Assembly (NCBI RefSeq): GCF_900637295.1
Contig: NZ_LR134363.1
Span: forward strand, 1,550,001 to 1,614,000
DNA from: Actinomyces slackii
GTDB taxonomy: Bacteria; Actinomycetota; Actinomycetes; Actinomycetales; Actinomycetaceae
Reading direction: 5' to 3'
Length of the DNA stretch: 64,000 nucleotides
Shown here: one piece after another, positions 9,984-19,808 of the stretch
How the letters are laid out: the number at the start of each line of letters is the position of its first letter
Numbering within the stretch: the stretch's first letter is position 1
Notes under the pieces: generated by a model
What the model was told of the DNA's origin: nothing
What the model saw: the letters and a program-made list of their open reading frames with translations, nothing else
Databases searched by the model: none
Made by a program: the position numbers and the translations under genes

Positions 9984-12389
9984 TCAGCGGTGCAGCGCCA
10001 CCAGGAGCTCCAGGACGCGGCGGGCACTGGCCTGGACCTCGCCGAGGGTCAGCCCTGCCTCGCGGTGGCCCTCGACGATGGAGTCGTCGTGCCCCTCCTC
10101 ATGAGTGGAGGTGTGGGCGCGCCCCCCGGGCATGAGCACATCGACACCCGCGCGCACCCGGGTGGCCGAGTCCGCCAGCCCCGGGAACAGCGGGTCGGGG
10201 GCGTAGCGCATCCACCAGTCGGTGATCACCAGCCCCGCGTAGCCCCACTCCCGGCGCAGGATCGTGGAGACCAGGTCGTAGTTGTAGTGCGCCCACTGCC
10301 CGTTGATCTTGTTGTAGCTGGTCATGATGACCCGCGGGGCCGCCTCCTCCACGCAGATCTCGAAGCCCCGCAGGTAGATCTCTCGCAGCGCTCGGGCTGA
10401 GACTCGCGAGTCGCTGACGGTGCGGGCCGTCTCCTGGTTGTTGGCGGCGAAGTGCTTGGGGCAGGCGGCGACCCCCTGGGACTGGAGGCCCCGCACCACG
10501 GCGGCCGCGCACAGCCCCGTCAGCAGGGGGTCCTCACTGAAGTACTCGAAGTTACGGCCGCACAGCGGGTTGCGGTGGATGTTCATGCCCGGTGCCAGCA
10601 GGATGTCCGAGCCCTTGGCCACCATCTCCTGGCCGTGGAGGGCGGCCAGCTCCTCGATGAGCGCGGTGTCCCAGGTCGAGGCCAGGGCCGTGCCGCAGGG
10701 CAGGAGGGCCGCATGCGTCGCCAGGCGCAGCCCCGAGGGGCCGTCCGTGGTGATGGCCGCCGGGATGCCGCGGCTGCGCAGGCTCGGCGTCACCCCGCCC
10801 AGGGCGCCGGCATTGCCCGGCGCCCCCAGCGGGGAGTCCATGGTGATGTCCCCGAAGGTCAGGTCCGCCAGCTCCTCGATGCTCAGCTGGGCCAGGAAGT
10901 CCTCGATCCCGGCCCTGCCGGCGACCACCTCGGCGAAGCCGATCCGGCTGCCCGGCACGGGTGGGACCTCGGTGGGCAGGCGCTCCTCGATCCGGGCGCG
11001 CAGGTCCGCGGTCGCGGTGGGCGCCTCCTGCCAGCCGGGCATCGGCACGCCATCGGCATCCCGGCTGACCACCATGCGGTTGAAAGTCTCGCTCGGGGCC
11101 AGGGCCTCCTCGCACTGGCGCACGACCTCCAGCTCGGCCACCTCAACGGTGCCCGCCGAACGGGTGGACTGGACGTCGTCGCCCACGAGGATCGGGTAGC
11201 TGCCCGCCTCCAGGACCCAGGCGTCGGGATGGCCGGTGACTCCGTGGTCGTCGAACACCGCCAGGCGGCGCATCGGGACGCTGATCTCCACCTCCGCCCG
11301 CGCCCCCGGCTCCAGCTCGGGGGTGCGGGTGAAGCCCACCAGGCTGCGCTCGGGACGTGTCATCCCGGTCTGCCCGGCCGGTGGGGCCGCGTAGACCTGC
11401 ACGACGGTCGAGCCCGAGCGCTCCCCGGTGTTGGTGACGGCGGCTCGCACCCTCAGGGCACGGCCATCACTGTCGTCGGGCCCGCTCAGGCCGGCCGGGT
11501 CGATGCGCCAGGTGGTGTAGCCCAGGCCGAAGCCGAAGGGGAACTGCACGTCCCCCGGGGCGAAGGTCTCGAAGAAGCGGTAGCCGACGAACACGTCCTC
11601 GCTGTAGTTGTTGTAGTCCTCGGCACCGAAGTCGGGGGCACTGGGGTAGTCCTGGTACTCGTGGGCGATCGCGCTGGTCAGGCGCCCACCGGGCTCGACG
11701 GCGCCGGTGAGCGCATCCGCCAGCGCCCGGGCCCCCTCCATCCCGCCGGGCCAGGCCAGGATCAGGGCCCCGGCGCCCAGGCGGTCGGCCCAGGACAGAT
11801 CCATGACGTTGCCGGTGTTGACCACCACGACCATCGACTCAAAGGCCCGTCCCACCCGCTCCAGAAGGGACTCCTCCGCCCCGGTCAGGTAGAAGGAGCC
11901 CGGCTCCAGCACATTCTCCCGATCCTCGCCCGCGGCCCTGCCCACGACGACGATCGCCGTGCGGGCCGCCTGCGCCGCCCGCTCGATGGCCTCATCACTG
12001 ATCGGCATCTCCTCGAAGAAGCGCGGCCACTGGCCCCACTCGCCGCTGGGGGGAGGATTGTCCGCGCACCAGCGGCGGTACTCGGCCGCCAGCTCCTCAT
12101 CGACAGCGACCCCGGCGGCGACCAGGCTGTCCAGGAGAGTGGTGGTGTAGGCGGCGTTGACGTCTCCCCCCGATCCGTAGCCCACCGCGAACCAGTCGAC
12201 CTGGACGCGCCCGAAGACCGCCACAGGAGCCTGAGAGGCCAGTGGAAGGGCGCCGTCATTGCGCAGCAGGACCGTCCCGCGAGCGGCCGCCCGCCGGCAC
12301 AGGTCCGCGAGGCGGGGGTCGACCCAGGCGTCCTTGGCATCCTCACCCTGGAGTTGAACGGATCCTTGTGCGACATCGCTGGGAGTCAT
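9984..12389 (-). CDS. Glycoside hydrolase family 3 (domain-swapped beta-glycosidase)
   Basis: Probable cytoplasmic beta-glucosidase or related exo-glycosidase. Its 801 residues are arranged in the reverse of the common order: the GH3 C-terminal alpha/beta domain comes first (residues about 25-300), then a fibronectin-III-like domain (about 330-420), then the catalytic TIM-barrel domain last (about 480-801). The nucleophile is in VITDWW (D724), and the barrel also shows CPKHFAANNQE and NFEYFSEDP. This permuted architecture is known in a subset of GH3 enzymes from gut and rumen bacteria. No signal peptide. Good Shine-Dalgarno (GGGAAGGA). The acetyltransferase gene lies 129 bases upstream on the same strand. 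Confidence 0.9.
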   Translation of the reverse strand: MTPSDVAQGSVQLQGEDAKDAWVDPRLADLCRRAAARGTVLLRNDGALPLASQAPVAVFGRVQVDWFAVGYGSGGDVNAAYTTTLLDSLVAAGVAVDEELAAEYRRWCADNPPPSGEWGQWPRFFEEMPISDEAIERAAQAARTAIVVVGRAAGEDRENVLEPGSFYLTGAEESLLERVGRAFESMVVVVNTGNVMDLSWADRLGAGALILAWPGGMEGARALADALTGAVEPGGRLTSAIAHEYQDYPSAPDFGAEDYNNYSEDVFVGYRFFETFAPGDVQFPFGFGLGYTTWRIDPAGLSGPDDSDGRALRVRAAVTNTGERSGSTVVQVYAAPPAGQTGMTRPERSLVGFTRTPELEPGARAEVEISVPMRRLAVFDDHGVTGHPDAWVLEAGSYPILVGDDVQSTRSAGTVEVAELEVVRQCEEALAPSETFNRMVVSRDADGVPMPGWQEAPTATADLRARIEERLPTEVPPVPGSRIGFAEVVAGRAGIEDFLAQLSIEELADLTFGDITMDSPLGAPGNAGALGGVTPSLRSRGIPAAITTDGPSGLRLATHAALLPCGTALASTWDTALIEELAALHGQEMVAKGSDILLAPGMNIHRNPLCGRNFEYFSEDPLLTGLCAAAVVRGLQSQGVAACPKHFAANNQETARTVSDSRVSARALREIYLRGFEICVEEAAPRVIMTSYNKINGQWAHYNYDLVSTILRREWGYAGLVITDWWMRYAPDPLFPGLADSATRVRAGVDVLMPGGRAHTSTHEEGHDDSIVEGHREAGLTLGEVQASARRVLELLVALHR

Positions 12390-12518
12390 GGCCGGTCCTT
12401 CCCGATCGTGCGGCTCGCCCTTGTGCCACCTCCAGCCTAGGCGCTCGCGGCTGAATCAGCACGGATTCGGGCGCTGTCGCGGCCGCGGTGATGGGGCCCG
12501 CCCGCCCTGTCGGGCGGC

Positions 12519-13220
12519 TCAGTGACGGGCAGCGAAGGTCGAGTCATCCAGGGTGCGGATGACCCGGGCGGGATTGCCCACGGCCAGGGACCGGGCGGGG
12601 ATGTCACGGGTGACCACCGAGCCCGCGCCGATGACGCTGTCATCCCCGATCGTCACTCCGGGGCAGACGATCACCCCTCCTCCCAGCCACACGTTGTCCC
12701 CCAGGGTGATGGGGTCGGCGGCCTCCAGGCCGGCGGCGCGCGGCGCGGGCTCCAGGGGGTGGACTGGCGTCAGGAGCTGGACATTGGGCCCGATCTGGCA
12801 GTGCGCGCCGATGCGGATCGGCACCACGTCGAGGGCCACCAGGCCGTAGTTGGCGAAGGTCCCCTCGCCCACGACGATGTTGTCCCCGTAGTCAACCCGC
12901 ACCGGGGGCAGCAGGCGGGCGCCCTGGCCCAGCCCTGGGATCGCCGAGCGCAGCAGGTCCCAGCAGTCGGGGTCGCCCTCGGCGAAGGCCTGCTCGAATC
13001 GGTGGAGCATCTTGCGCGCATGGGCGGCGATCCGGGCGTTGTCAGGGTCGTCCGAGACGTACCAGTCCCCGGCGAGCATGCGCTCGCGGTTGGTGCGCTC
13101 ATCGCCGGCGAAGTAGGGCTCGGCCTGGGGGAAGCGGGGCGCGCGCTGCCGGTCCGGCTCCTGGCCCTCGCGGTGGGAGGGGCTCGCGTCGTCGGCGACG
13201 GGGTCAGGTGAAGTGCTCAT
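12519..13220 (-). CDS. Sugar O-acetyltransferase (maltose/galactoside type)
   Basis: Acetyl-CoA dependent acetyltransferase of the maltose O-acetyltransferase/LacA family. The protein has 233 residues. The N-terminal helix region (TNRERMLAGDWYVSDDPDNARIAAHARKM) is typical. The left-handed beta-helix hexapeptide repeats run from about residue 115 to the end (GDNVWLGGGVIVCPGVTIGDDSV...), with the catalytic histidine in LLTPVHPLEP. The first 40 residues are a charged extension, so the true start could be internal. It probably acetylates non-metabolisable sugars; lies just upstream of the GH3 gene and after a hairpin that separates it from GH84. Confidence 0.88.
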   Translation of the reverse strand: MSTSPDPVADDASPSHREGQEPDRQRAPRFPQAEPYFAGDERTNRERMLAGDWYVSDDPDNARIAAHARKMLHRFEQAFAEGDPDCWDLLRSAIPGLGQGARLLPPVRVDYGDNIVVGEGTFANYGLVALDVVPIRIGAHCQIGPNVQLLTPVHPLEPAPRAAGLEAADPITLGDNVWLGGGVIVCPGVTIGDDSVIGAGSVVTRDIPARSLAVGNPARVIRTLDDSTFAARH

Positions 13221-13265
13221 GACCAGGACCCTACCTCCGGGTTGCCCGCTGCCGGGGCGCCATGC

Positions 13266-13305
13266 ACGAGGCGGGCCCTCCCGGCACTGGGAGGGCCCGC
13301 CTCGT
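13266..13305 (-). terminator. Hairpin after the GH84 gene
   Basis: A perfect 17-bp stem (13266-13282 with 13289-13305, loop GGCACT) lies 19 bases downstream of the GH84 stop on the minus strand and before the acetyltransferase gene. Confidence 0.75.
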
Positions 13306-13323
13306 CGTGAGATCAGGGATGGC

Positions 13324-15261
13324 TCAGCGGTTGGCCCAGGCCGTGCGGGCCTGGTCGACCAGCTCGCTCATGGCGTTCTCGCCCACCTTGGGAACGATGC
13401 CGTTGGTCACCACATTGCCCTTGTCATCGAGCGTGTTGACGCGTCCCTTGGTGGTCCAGGTGACCATGGACTCCATGGTGGCATTGGCCTTCTGCGCCGC
13501 CTGGGTGTCCCCGCGGCGCAGGGCCAGCAGGAGGTCGATGGCGGCAAGGTCCGCGCTGGCCCAGTTGGAGGTCACGTCCATCCAGGGCTTGGTGTCGGTG
13601 TAGAAGCCCGTGGCGGCGATGCCCTCCAGGGTGGTGGGGGCGTTGCGCAGCAGGCGCAGGCGGGCGCGCAGCGTGGCGGCCTTGGCCTCCAGCCAGGCCT
13701 CATCGCTGCCCTCCAGGGCCCAGATGAAGCGGTAGATGTCATTCCAGGTGTCGGTGGCCTGCCAGCCGGTGAACTCCCACTGCTCCTGGACATCGATGAA
13801 GGCCTGCATGGTCTCCCACTCGGTGCCCGAGCTCTTCCCCACGATCTCGGCGATCGCCTTGTCCCGGGTGGCTTGAGCATCGTGCTTGGCCGGGTGCCAG
13901 GTGAAGCTCGCGTACTCGGCCAGGGCCAGCCGCGAGGCGTAGGGCTGGATCATGGGGTTGGTGGTGATGCCCGTGATGGCGCTGCCCAGGGTGGCCTCGC
14001 GAGCGGGCATGGGCCCCAGGAAGAGCCGGGCCTGGTTCTCCCCATCATTGGCCGGGAAGTTGTCCCAGATGACGAGTCTGTCCGTCCCGTAGTTCGCGGC
14101 GGCCTGGGTGGCCTGGGCGGTGGTGATCGAGTCGGTCACCACCGAGATGCCGGTCCACTGCACGGCCACGGCATTGTCGAGGGCCTTGCCCAGCGTGGTC
14201 TTGTAGACCGTGGCCTCCGTGCCCGTGTACTGGGTGGGCACCGTCCACAGGTCGGGCAGGCCCTTGGCCTTGATGTAGTCCCTCTGGATGCGGTTGAGGA
14301 AATGCGCCTGGGCCTGGGCCAGTCCCTCCAACTCGCCGGCGCCCGTGAAGGCGGCCTTGTCCGAGTCGCAGCCCAGCTCCCAGGTGGTGTCGTCGAAGGC
14401 GACGTAGAAGTTCTTGATGCCGATCCCTCGCAGCTGCTCGAACACGGCCACGGCGGCCTTGTAGTCCTCATCGGAGGAGTAGCAGATGCTGTCCCCCGGG
14501 GAGAGCGTGACCACGAGGTCCAGGTGCGCGGCCTGGGCGGCCTTGCCCAGCGCCTTCATGCGCTCCAGCTCGGCGGCCGGGTAGAGCTCGCGCCACTTGG
14601 CCCGCAGGTAGGGATCGTCCTTGGGGGCGTAGATGTAGGTGTTCATGCGCTGGGCGCCCATGTAGGACATGATGTCCATGCGCGCCTGGTGGCTCCAGGG
14701 GATCCCGTAGAAGCCCTCGACCATTCCGCGGACGGGCATGGTGGGCCAGTCCTTGATGAGCGCGCCGGTGACCGAGCCGCCGATGGTGAGCTGCTCCAGG
14801 ACGGTGGTGGCGTAGAAGGCGCCGTCAGCGTCGGCCCCCACGGCGACGGCCGTGGGCACCCCCGAGGTGACGGTGGCCAGGGCGTATCCCTCGGCCTGGG
14901 TGGGGACATCCAGGGTGAGGCCGCCCTGGGTGACGGGCTTGCCGTCGGCCGTGCCCACCACGATGCGGGCCGTGGCGCCGCTGGTGACCACGGTCCCTCC
15001 GGCCTTCTTGACGATCCGGGTCGCCTGGGCGACGACGTCGTCGCCGGCCTTGGTCCCCACCTTGGTGATCTGGACTTTTCCAGTCAGGTCCACCGCGGGG
15101 CCCTGCCAGGTCACGGACTGGGGCATGGGTGATAGGACGGGAGGAGCCGGGGCGGCATGAGCCACGGGGGCGGAGGGCAGGACACTGAGGACCAGGCCGG
15201 CCAGCACAGTGATGATCAGAGTGGGGAAGGGGCGTGCGCTACCCCGATTGATGAGGTCCAT
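13324..15261 (-). CDS. Secreted beta-N-acetylhexosaminidase, GH84
   Basis: Exported enzyme of the O-GlcNAcase/hyaluronidase (NagJ/NagH) family that cleaves terminal beta-N-acetylglucosamine from host glycans or glycoproteins. Of 645 residues, the first 37 form a signal peptide (hydrophobic core LIITVLAGLVLSVLP, then AHAAPAPP). A GH20b-like domain follows (about 40-170), then the GH84 catalytic barrel (RGMVEGFYGIPWSH near 190; catalytic aspartate pair D290-D291 in VAFDDTTWE). The C-terminal part is helical. No LPXTG sorting signal is visible, so it is probably released. No Shine-Dalgarno: an AATAAT box lies seven bases before the ATG, consistent with a leaderless start. Confidence 0.92.
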   Translation of the reverse strand: MDLINRGSARPFPTLIITVLAGLVLSVLPSAPVAHAAPAPPVLSPMPQSVTWQGPAVDLTGKVQITKVGTKAGDDVVAQATRIVKKAGGTVVTSGATARIVVGTADGKPVTQGGLTLDVPTQAEGYALATVTSGVPTAVAVGADADGAFYATTVLEQLTIGGSVTGALIKDWPTMPVRGMVEGFYGIPWSHQARMDIMSYMGAQRMNTYIYAPKDDPYLRAKWRELYPAAELERMKALGKAAQAAHLDLVVTLSPGDSICYSSDEDYKAAVAVFEQLRGIGIKNFYVAFDDTTWELGCDSDKAAFTGAGELEGLAQAQAHFLNRIQRDYIKAKGLPDLWTVPTQYTGTEATVYKTTLGKALDNAVAVQWTGISVVTDSITTAQATQAAANYGTDRLVIWDNFPANDGENQARLFLGPMPAREATLGSAITGITTNPMIQPYASRLALAEYASFTWHPAKHDAQATRDKAIAEIVGKSSGTEWETMQAFIDVQEQWEFTGWQATDTWNDIYRFIWALEGSDEAWLEAKAATLRARLRLLRNAPTTLEGIAATGFYTDTKPWMDVTSNWASADLAAIDLLLALRRGDTQAAQKANATMESMVTWTTKGRVNTLDDKGNVVTNGIVPKVGENAMSELVDQARTAWANR

Positions 15262-15268
15262 GACGCCA

Positions 15269-15274
15269 ATTATT
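15269..15274 (-). promoter_or_regulatory. -10 box of GH84 gene (near-leaderless)
   Basis: AATAAT on the minus strand, seven bases before the ATG at 15261, in an otherwise GC-rich region without a ribosome binding site. Confidence 0.4.
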
Positions 15275-15441
15275 GCTGGTCACGGCCTTTTTGGCGCCTG
15301 CGGGAGCGGCGATGCGTGAGATCCAGGGGACATGAGTAAATGCTCAACCGTTGAGGGCGGCGCTCGCAGGCGCCCACGCCCGGCAGGCCGTCAGTGGGGG
15401 GCCAGCGGCCATCGGTGCCTCTCAGCGCTCGTAACTGCGCA

Positions 15442-17025
15442 TCAGGGTCGATCCCTCCGGCGGGACTCCTCGAGACTGCGCTGCTCCAGCCCCGTGCGCG
15501 TGGACAGGGGGATGGCCGTGAACCCCAGGGCGATCACCGCACCGGCCAGGAGGATCGGGGCCAGACCCAGGATCACGGGGGACAGCCCCTGGTGGTAGGC
15601 CTCCACCACGCCCGCCCTCAGGGAGGCGTCCATGGCGCCCAGGGAGTCGGGAGTCAGCGAGGAGGCCTGCTGCGGGCTGAGCCCCAGGTCCAGGAGGGAG
15701 GAGGTCAGGCGCGAGGTGAACACCACCCCCACGATTGTCGAGCCCAGCGTCACCCCGATCTGCCGGAAGAAGTTGTTGGCGCTGGTCGCGGTTCCCAGCA
15801 GGGACGCCGGCAGGGCGTTGTGGATGATGAGGACGATGAGTTGGAAGAACATCCCCACCCCCAGGCCGGCCACGAGGACCCCCAGGCTCGGCCACCACAG
15901 TGGCGCGGTGGGAGGGGCCAGGCCCACCACCGCCATCCCCAGCGCCGCGACGGCGCTGCCCGCCACCGGGAAGATCCGGTAGCGGCCGGTGCGGGTGACC
16001 AGGGCCCCGGCGATCACGGAGGCCAGGACCATGCCCGCGGCGCCGGGCACCAGCACCAGCCCCGAGGCGCTGGGGGAGACCCCGAAGACCATCTGCACAT
16101 AGGTGGGCAGGTAGCCGTTGAGCCCGAACAGGCAGCCCAGGGCGATCACCGAGACCGCCGTGGCCACCGCGAAGGTCCGGTCGGTCAGCACCGACAGGGG
16201 CATGATCGGCTCGGCCGCCCGGCGCTCGACGACCACCAGTGCCGCCCAGGCCAGGACGGTGCCGGCCGCCAGGGCGGCGATGACCGGACTGGTCCAGGAG
16301 TAGGCGCTGCCGCCCCAGGTGGCGATCAGGACGATGCCCACCGCCCCGGCCGTGGCCAGGGCCAGGCCCGCCCAGTCGATGCTCGGGCGCACCCTGTGGC
16401 GCGGCAGGCGCAGGGCCATGGCCACCGCGACCCAGGCCAGGATCCCGAAGGGCAGGAAGAACCAGAACACCCAGCGCCAGCTCAGCGCCTCGGTCAGCCA
16501 CCCGCCCAGCAGCGGTCCCAGGATGGAGGCGATGCCGAACATGGAGCCCATCGGGGCGGTGTAGGTGGCGCGCACCCGTGGCGGGATGAGGTCCCCGGTG
16601 ATGGCCTGGGAGGAGATGATCAGCCCGCCCCCGCCCAGGCCCTGCAGGAAGCGGAAGGCCACGAGCACCTCCATGGAGGCCGCCAGTCCGCACAGGGCGG
16701 AGCCGATGACGAACAGGGCGATGGCCGCCAGGTAGAGGGGCTTGCGCCCGATGACGTCCCCGAGCCGGCCGTAGAAGGGCATGGCCACCGTCTGGGCCAG
16801 CGTGTAGGCGGTGATCGTCCAGGACATCTGCGACACCCCGCCCAGGTCCCCGACGATGAGGGGCAGGGCCGTGGCCACCACGGTCTGGTACATCGCCGAG
16901 AGGAACATGACCGCCATGAGGCAGGCGTAGACGATCCAGAACCGCCGGTCGGGGCGGAAGGACATGGCCGGCCGGTCGGGACCGGAGTCCGGGGGCGCGG
17001 GGCGGGCTGTCGGGGAAGGAGGCAT
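15442..17025 (-). CDS. MFS multidrug exporter, DHA2 (EmrB/QacA) family
   Basis: Proton-driven drug or metabolite exporter with 14 predicted membrane spans over 527 residues. Motif A appears in loop 2-3 ([13 protein letters not shown], about residue 83) and motif C in span 5 ([19 protein letters not shown]). The sequence begins with a Pro/Arg-rich cytoplasmic tail. It follows GH31 on the same strand with a 53-base gap, so the two may be co-transcribed. Substrate cannot be told from sequence. Confidence 0.88.
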   Translation of the reverse strand: MPPSPTARPAPPDSGPDRPAMSFRPDRRFWIVYACLMAVMFLSAMYQTVVATALPLIVGDLGGVSQMSWTITAYTLAQTVAMPFYGRLGDVIGRKPLYLAAIALFVIGSALCGLAASMEVLVAFRFLQGLGGGGLIISSQAITGDLIPPRVRATYTAPMGSMFGIASILGPLLGGWLTEALSWRWVFWFFLPFGILAWVAVAMALRLPRHRVRPSIDWAGLALATAGAVGIVLIATWGGSAYSWTSPVIAALAAGTVLAWAALVVVERRAAEPIMPLSVLTDRTFAVATAVSVIALGCLFGLNGYLPTYVQMVFGVSPSASGLVLVPGAAGMVLASVIAGALVTRTGRYRIFPVAGSAVAALGMAVVGLAPPTAPLWWPSLGVLVAGLGVGMFFQLIVLIIHNALPASLLGTATSANNFFRQIGVTLGSTIVGVVFTSRLTSSLLDLGLSPQQASSLTPDSLGAMDASLRAGVVEAYHQGLSPVILGLAPILLAGAVIALGFTAIPLSTRTGLEQRSLEESRRRDRP

Positions 17026-17078
17026 GGTGCCCCGATCATCTCACCGCCCCGACGACCATGGAGGTCGCACCAGGCGCC

Positions 17079-19619
17079 TCAGACCACCTCGGCGACGGCG
17101 GACAGGACCTCGGGGGGAAGCCCCAGTGACTCCATCTCCGCCAGCAGGGCGGTGCCGCTCAGGCCCCGGTCGATCGCCGCCCAGGCCTGGTCCTTGGCCA
17201 GGTAGGGCAGGCGGGCCGGCTCCAGGATGGCGAAGACCTCCTGGCGCCAGTCGGCCGGGCGCGCGGCGGCGCCCAGGAACTCGACCTCGATACCGGCCAC
17301 GAGGTCCTGGCGCGAGACGACCCCCAGATCGACCTCCGTATGCGCGCCCAGGGTGAAGCCGTCGGCCTCCACCTGCCGCAGGGGAGCCTCGCGCGCCCCC
17401 GACGCGCCCGGGTCCTCGCCGCCGTCGCCGCCGATGCGCAGCCTGGCCGAGTCGGCCCCGGTGGCCAGCAGGCGCAGCACCAGGCGCCGCTCGTCGGGCA
17501 CCACCTGGCTGGCCCCCTCGCAGGCGATGCGCACCACCGCCCTGCCCGGCTCGGCGTCCCGGGGCCAGGACAGGGACATGGAGGTGCGGGCCACGCCCTG
17601 GGGGCCGGGGGAGGGCGAGGCGTCGTCCTCCTCCAGGGTGAAGGAGCCGTCAGCGCCCGGGACGATGACGATGTCCAGGCTGCGGGGGTTGTCCGCGGCG
17701 GCCTCGGTGATGTCCCCGGCCAGCGGGATGAGCGAGCCCGCCGGCGCCAGGGCCGCCAGGCGCTCCAGGGGGCGCGACAGGATCAGGGTGCGGCCCCCGC
17801 GCCCGGCGGTGTAGCGCCTGCCCGTGGGAAGGTCGAACCAGGTGCCCTCGGGCAGCCAGGCCCTCTCGCTTCCCAGCCCCGTGGTCGGATCCAGGGGGGA
17901 GGTGAAGGGGACCACCACCAGCTCGCCGAAGATGAAGGAGCCCCGGTGGGCGTAGGCCCCCTCCTGGCCCGGGTGGTCGTGATAGAGCGGGCGCACCGGC
18001 CCCAGCCCCGCGCCCGGGCCCTGGGTGGCGGCCGAGCGCCGGGCCCAGGTGTAGAGGTAGGGCACCAGTCGGTGGCGCAGGCGCAGATGGGCCTCCATCG
18101 TCGCCCGCGCATCGCGGCCGTAGCGCCAGGGCTCCTTGGAGTTGAACACCGAGAGCGTGGAGTGCATGCGGTTGATCGGGGAGAAGCAGCCCAGCTGGCT
18201 CCAGCGGGCGGCCATGTCGTCGTCGCGCTGGCCGAACATGTGCCCGCCGATGTCATGGGACCACCAGTAGTAGCCGATATTGGCGGCCGTGGCCGTGAAC
18301 TCGGGCTGGAAGCGCAGCGAGTCCCAGGTGGTGATCGTGTCCCCCGAGAAGCCCACCGGGGTGCGGTGGCTCGAGGCGTCGGCGAAGCGCGAGAAGGTCA
18401 GGGGCCGACGGCGCCGGGTGCCCCCGGCCCCATCGGGGCGGGGGCGGGCCGAGTCCAGGTAGTGGATGTGGTTGAGCATCCACAGCGGGTCCAGCCCCGG
18501 CATCGTCGTCGTCCCGCCCTGCTGCCAGTCCAGCCACCAGAAGTCCACGCCCTCATCCTCCAGGGGGTGATGGACGCGCCTGAGGTAGGCGGCCACGAAG
18601 TCGCGGTCGGTGATGTCGAAGGGCACGTCCTGGCCCAGGGACGCATCCAGGCCCAGGTCCCGGCACACCGCCTCATAGGCCTCCTCGTGGCGGCGGATCC
18701 CCTGGGCGGGGTGGACGTTGAGGGAGGTGAGCATGCCGCGCTGATGGAGAGCGGCCAGGAAGGCCGGCGGGTCGGGGAAGAGCTCGCGGTTCCAGGTGTA
18801 GCCCGTCCACCCGGTGCCGATCGCCGGATCGATGTCCACCAGGTGCCAGTCCATGTCGATCACCGCCACCGACACCGGCAGGCCCTGGGCGGCGAAGCGG
18901 TCCATGAGATCCAGGTACTCCTGGGCGCTGTAGGGGTGGTAGCGGCTCCACCAGTTGCCCAGCAGGGCCCTAGGGATGAGCGGGCTGGGGCCGGTCAGGC
19001 GGAAGAAGTCCGCCAGGGCGCCGCGGTAGTCCTGGGCGTAGCCGAAGGCGTAGAGGTCCTGGGCCCCGTCCTGGAGGCGGCTGCCCTGGGGCCGCGGCTC
19101 GATCCACTCATCCTCGGTCACCACGAGGGAGGCCGAGTCGTCCAGCACCGAGATGCCGGTCAGGGACAGCAGGCCCGGACCCAGCTCGACACGGCCATCG
19201 ACCTCATCGAGGGTGCGGGCCGTGCCGCCCAGATTCGAGGGGAAGGACTCCTGGGGGTCCCAGACATCCCCGTGATACCAGGTGCCGCCGTGAGGGGAGG
19301 CGGTGGCCGAGCGCAGGCGCACGTTCAGGCCCGAGCGGGTGAAGCCCAGGGAGGGCACATGGGTCAGGTGCAGATGCTCGGTGATGATCTCCACCCTGTC
19401 GGCGCCCTCAATGACGCGGAAGGCGCCCGGATCGCCCAGGTCGCGACTGACCACCAGCTGGGTGGCGGCATCGGTGAAGGCCCCGGTGGGGGAGTGCTCC
19501 ATGCGGATGAGGCGACTGGTCAGGACCGTGAAGCGGTAGGTCGCCCCGGTCACCAGCGCCTCGGGGCGGGCGGGCGCCGGGCGGGGCCGGCTGGATGCGG
19601 AGGACAGGGGAGAGGTCAT
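17079..19619 (-). CDS. Glycoside hydrolase family 31 (alpha-glucosidase-like)
   Basis: Alpha-glycosidase of family 31, probably intracellular because no signal peptide is present. 846 residues from the ATG at 19619, which has AGGAG eight bases upstream; the ATG 39 bases further upstream lacks a site. A beta-sandwich N-domain (residues about 20-235) precedes the barrel. The catalytic nucleophile is D364 in WWLDWQQG and the acid/base is D427 in GFSGDTITTWDSL. C-terminal beta domains follow. Neighbours (ROK regulator, sugar ABC transporter, GH13) suggest it degrades an imported alpha-linked oligosaccharide; alpha-xylosidase or isomaltosidase activity is possible. Confidence 0.9.
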   Translation of the reverse strand: MTSPLSSASSRPRPAPARPEALVTGATYRFTVLTSRLIRMEHSPTGAFTDAATQLVVSRDLGDPGAFRVIEGADRVEIITEHLHLTHVPSLGFTRSGLNVRLRSATASPHGGTWYHGDVWDPQESFPSNLGGTARTLDEVDGRVELGPGLLSLTGISVLDDSASLVVTEDEWIEPRPQGSRLQDGAQDLYAFGYAQDYRGALADFFRLTGPSPLIPRALLGNWWSRYHPYSAQEYLDLMDRFAAQGLPVSVAVIDMDWHLVDIDPAIGTGWTGYTWNRELFPDPPAFLAALHQRGMLTSLNVHPAQGIRRHEEAYEAVCRDLGLDASLGQDVPFDITDRDFVAAYLRRVHHPLEDEGVDFWWLDWQQGGTTTMPGLDPLWMLNHIHYLDSARPRPDGAGGTRRRRPLTFSRFADASSHRTPVGFSGDTITTWDSLRFQPEFTATAANIGYYWWSHDIGGHMFGQRDDDMAARWSQLGCFSPINRMHSTLSVFNSKEPWRYGRDARATMEAHLRLRHRLVPYLYTWARRSAATQGPGAGLGPVRPLYHDHPGQEGAYAHRGSFIFGELVVVPFTSPLDPTTGLGSERAWLPEGTWFDLPTGRRYTAGRGGRTLILSRPLERLAALAPAGSLIPLAGDITEAAADNPRSLDIVIVPGADGSFTLEEDDASPSPGPQGVARTSMSLSWPRDAEPGRAVVRIACEGASQVVPDERRLVLRLLATGADSARLRIGGDGGEDPGASGAREAPLRQVEADGFTLGAHTEVDLGVVSRQDLVAGIEVEFLGAAARPADWRQEVFAILEPARLPYLAKDQAWAAIDRGLSGTALLAEMESLGLPPEVLSAVAEVV

Positions 19620-19776
19620 GACGCGACTCCTGTGGCGTGTCTGCGGCGGGTGAGACATGGGTTGGCAGGCCCTGCGCCGGCCGCCGTGGGGCTCGGCTCG
19701 GGTGGGCGACGGGCTGAGCCTAGTCCCATGGCCGGCTGCGCCCCGATGCGGGGCGCGCAGGGCGACCGGTCAGGGG

Positions 19777-19808
19777 CACAGGGACATAGGGACCCAGGGA
19801 CTCAGGGA
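19777..19808. repeat. Four tandem 8-bp repeats at the 3' end of the ROK gene
   Basis: CACAGGGA, CATAGGGA, CCCAGGGA and CTCAGGGA follow each other without gaps, ending inside the last codons of the ROK gene. Probably slippage-generated. Confidence 0.6.
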
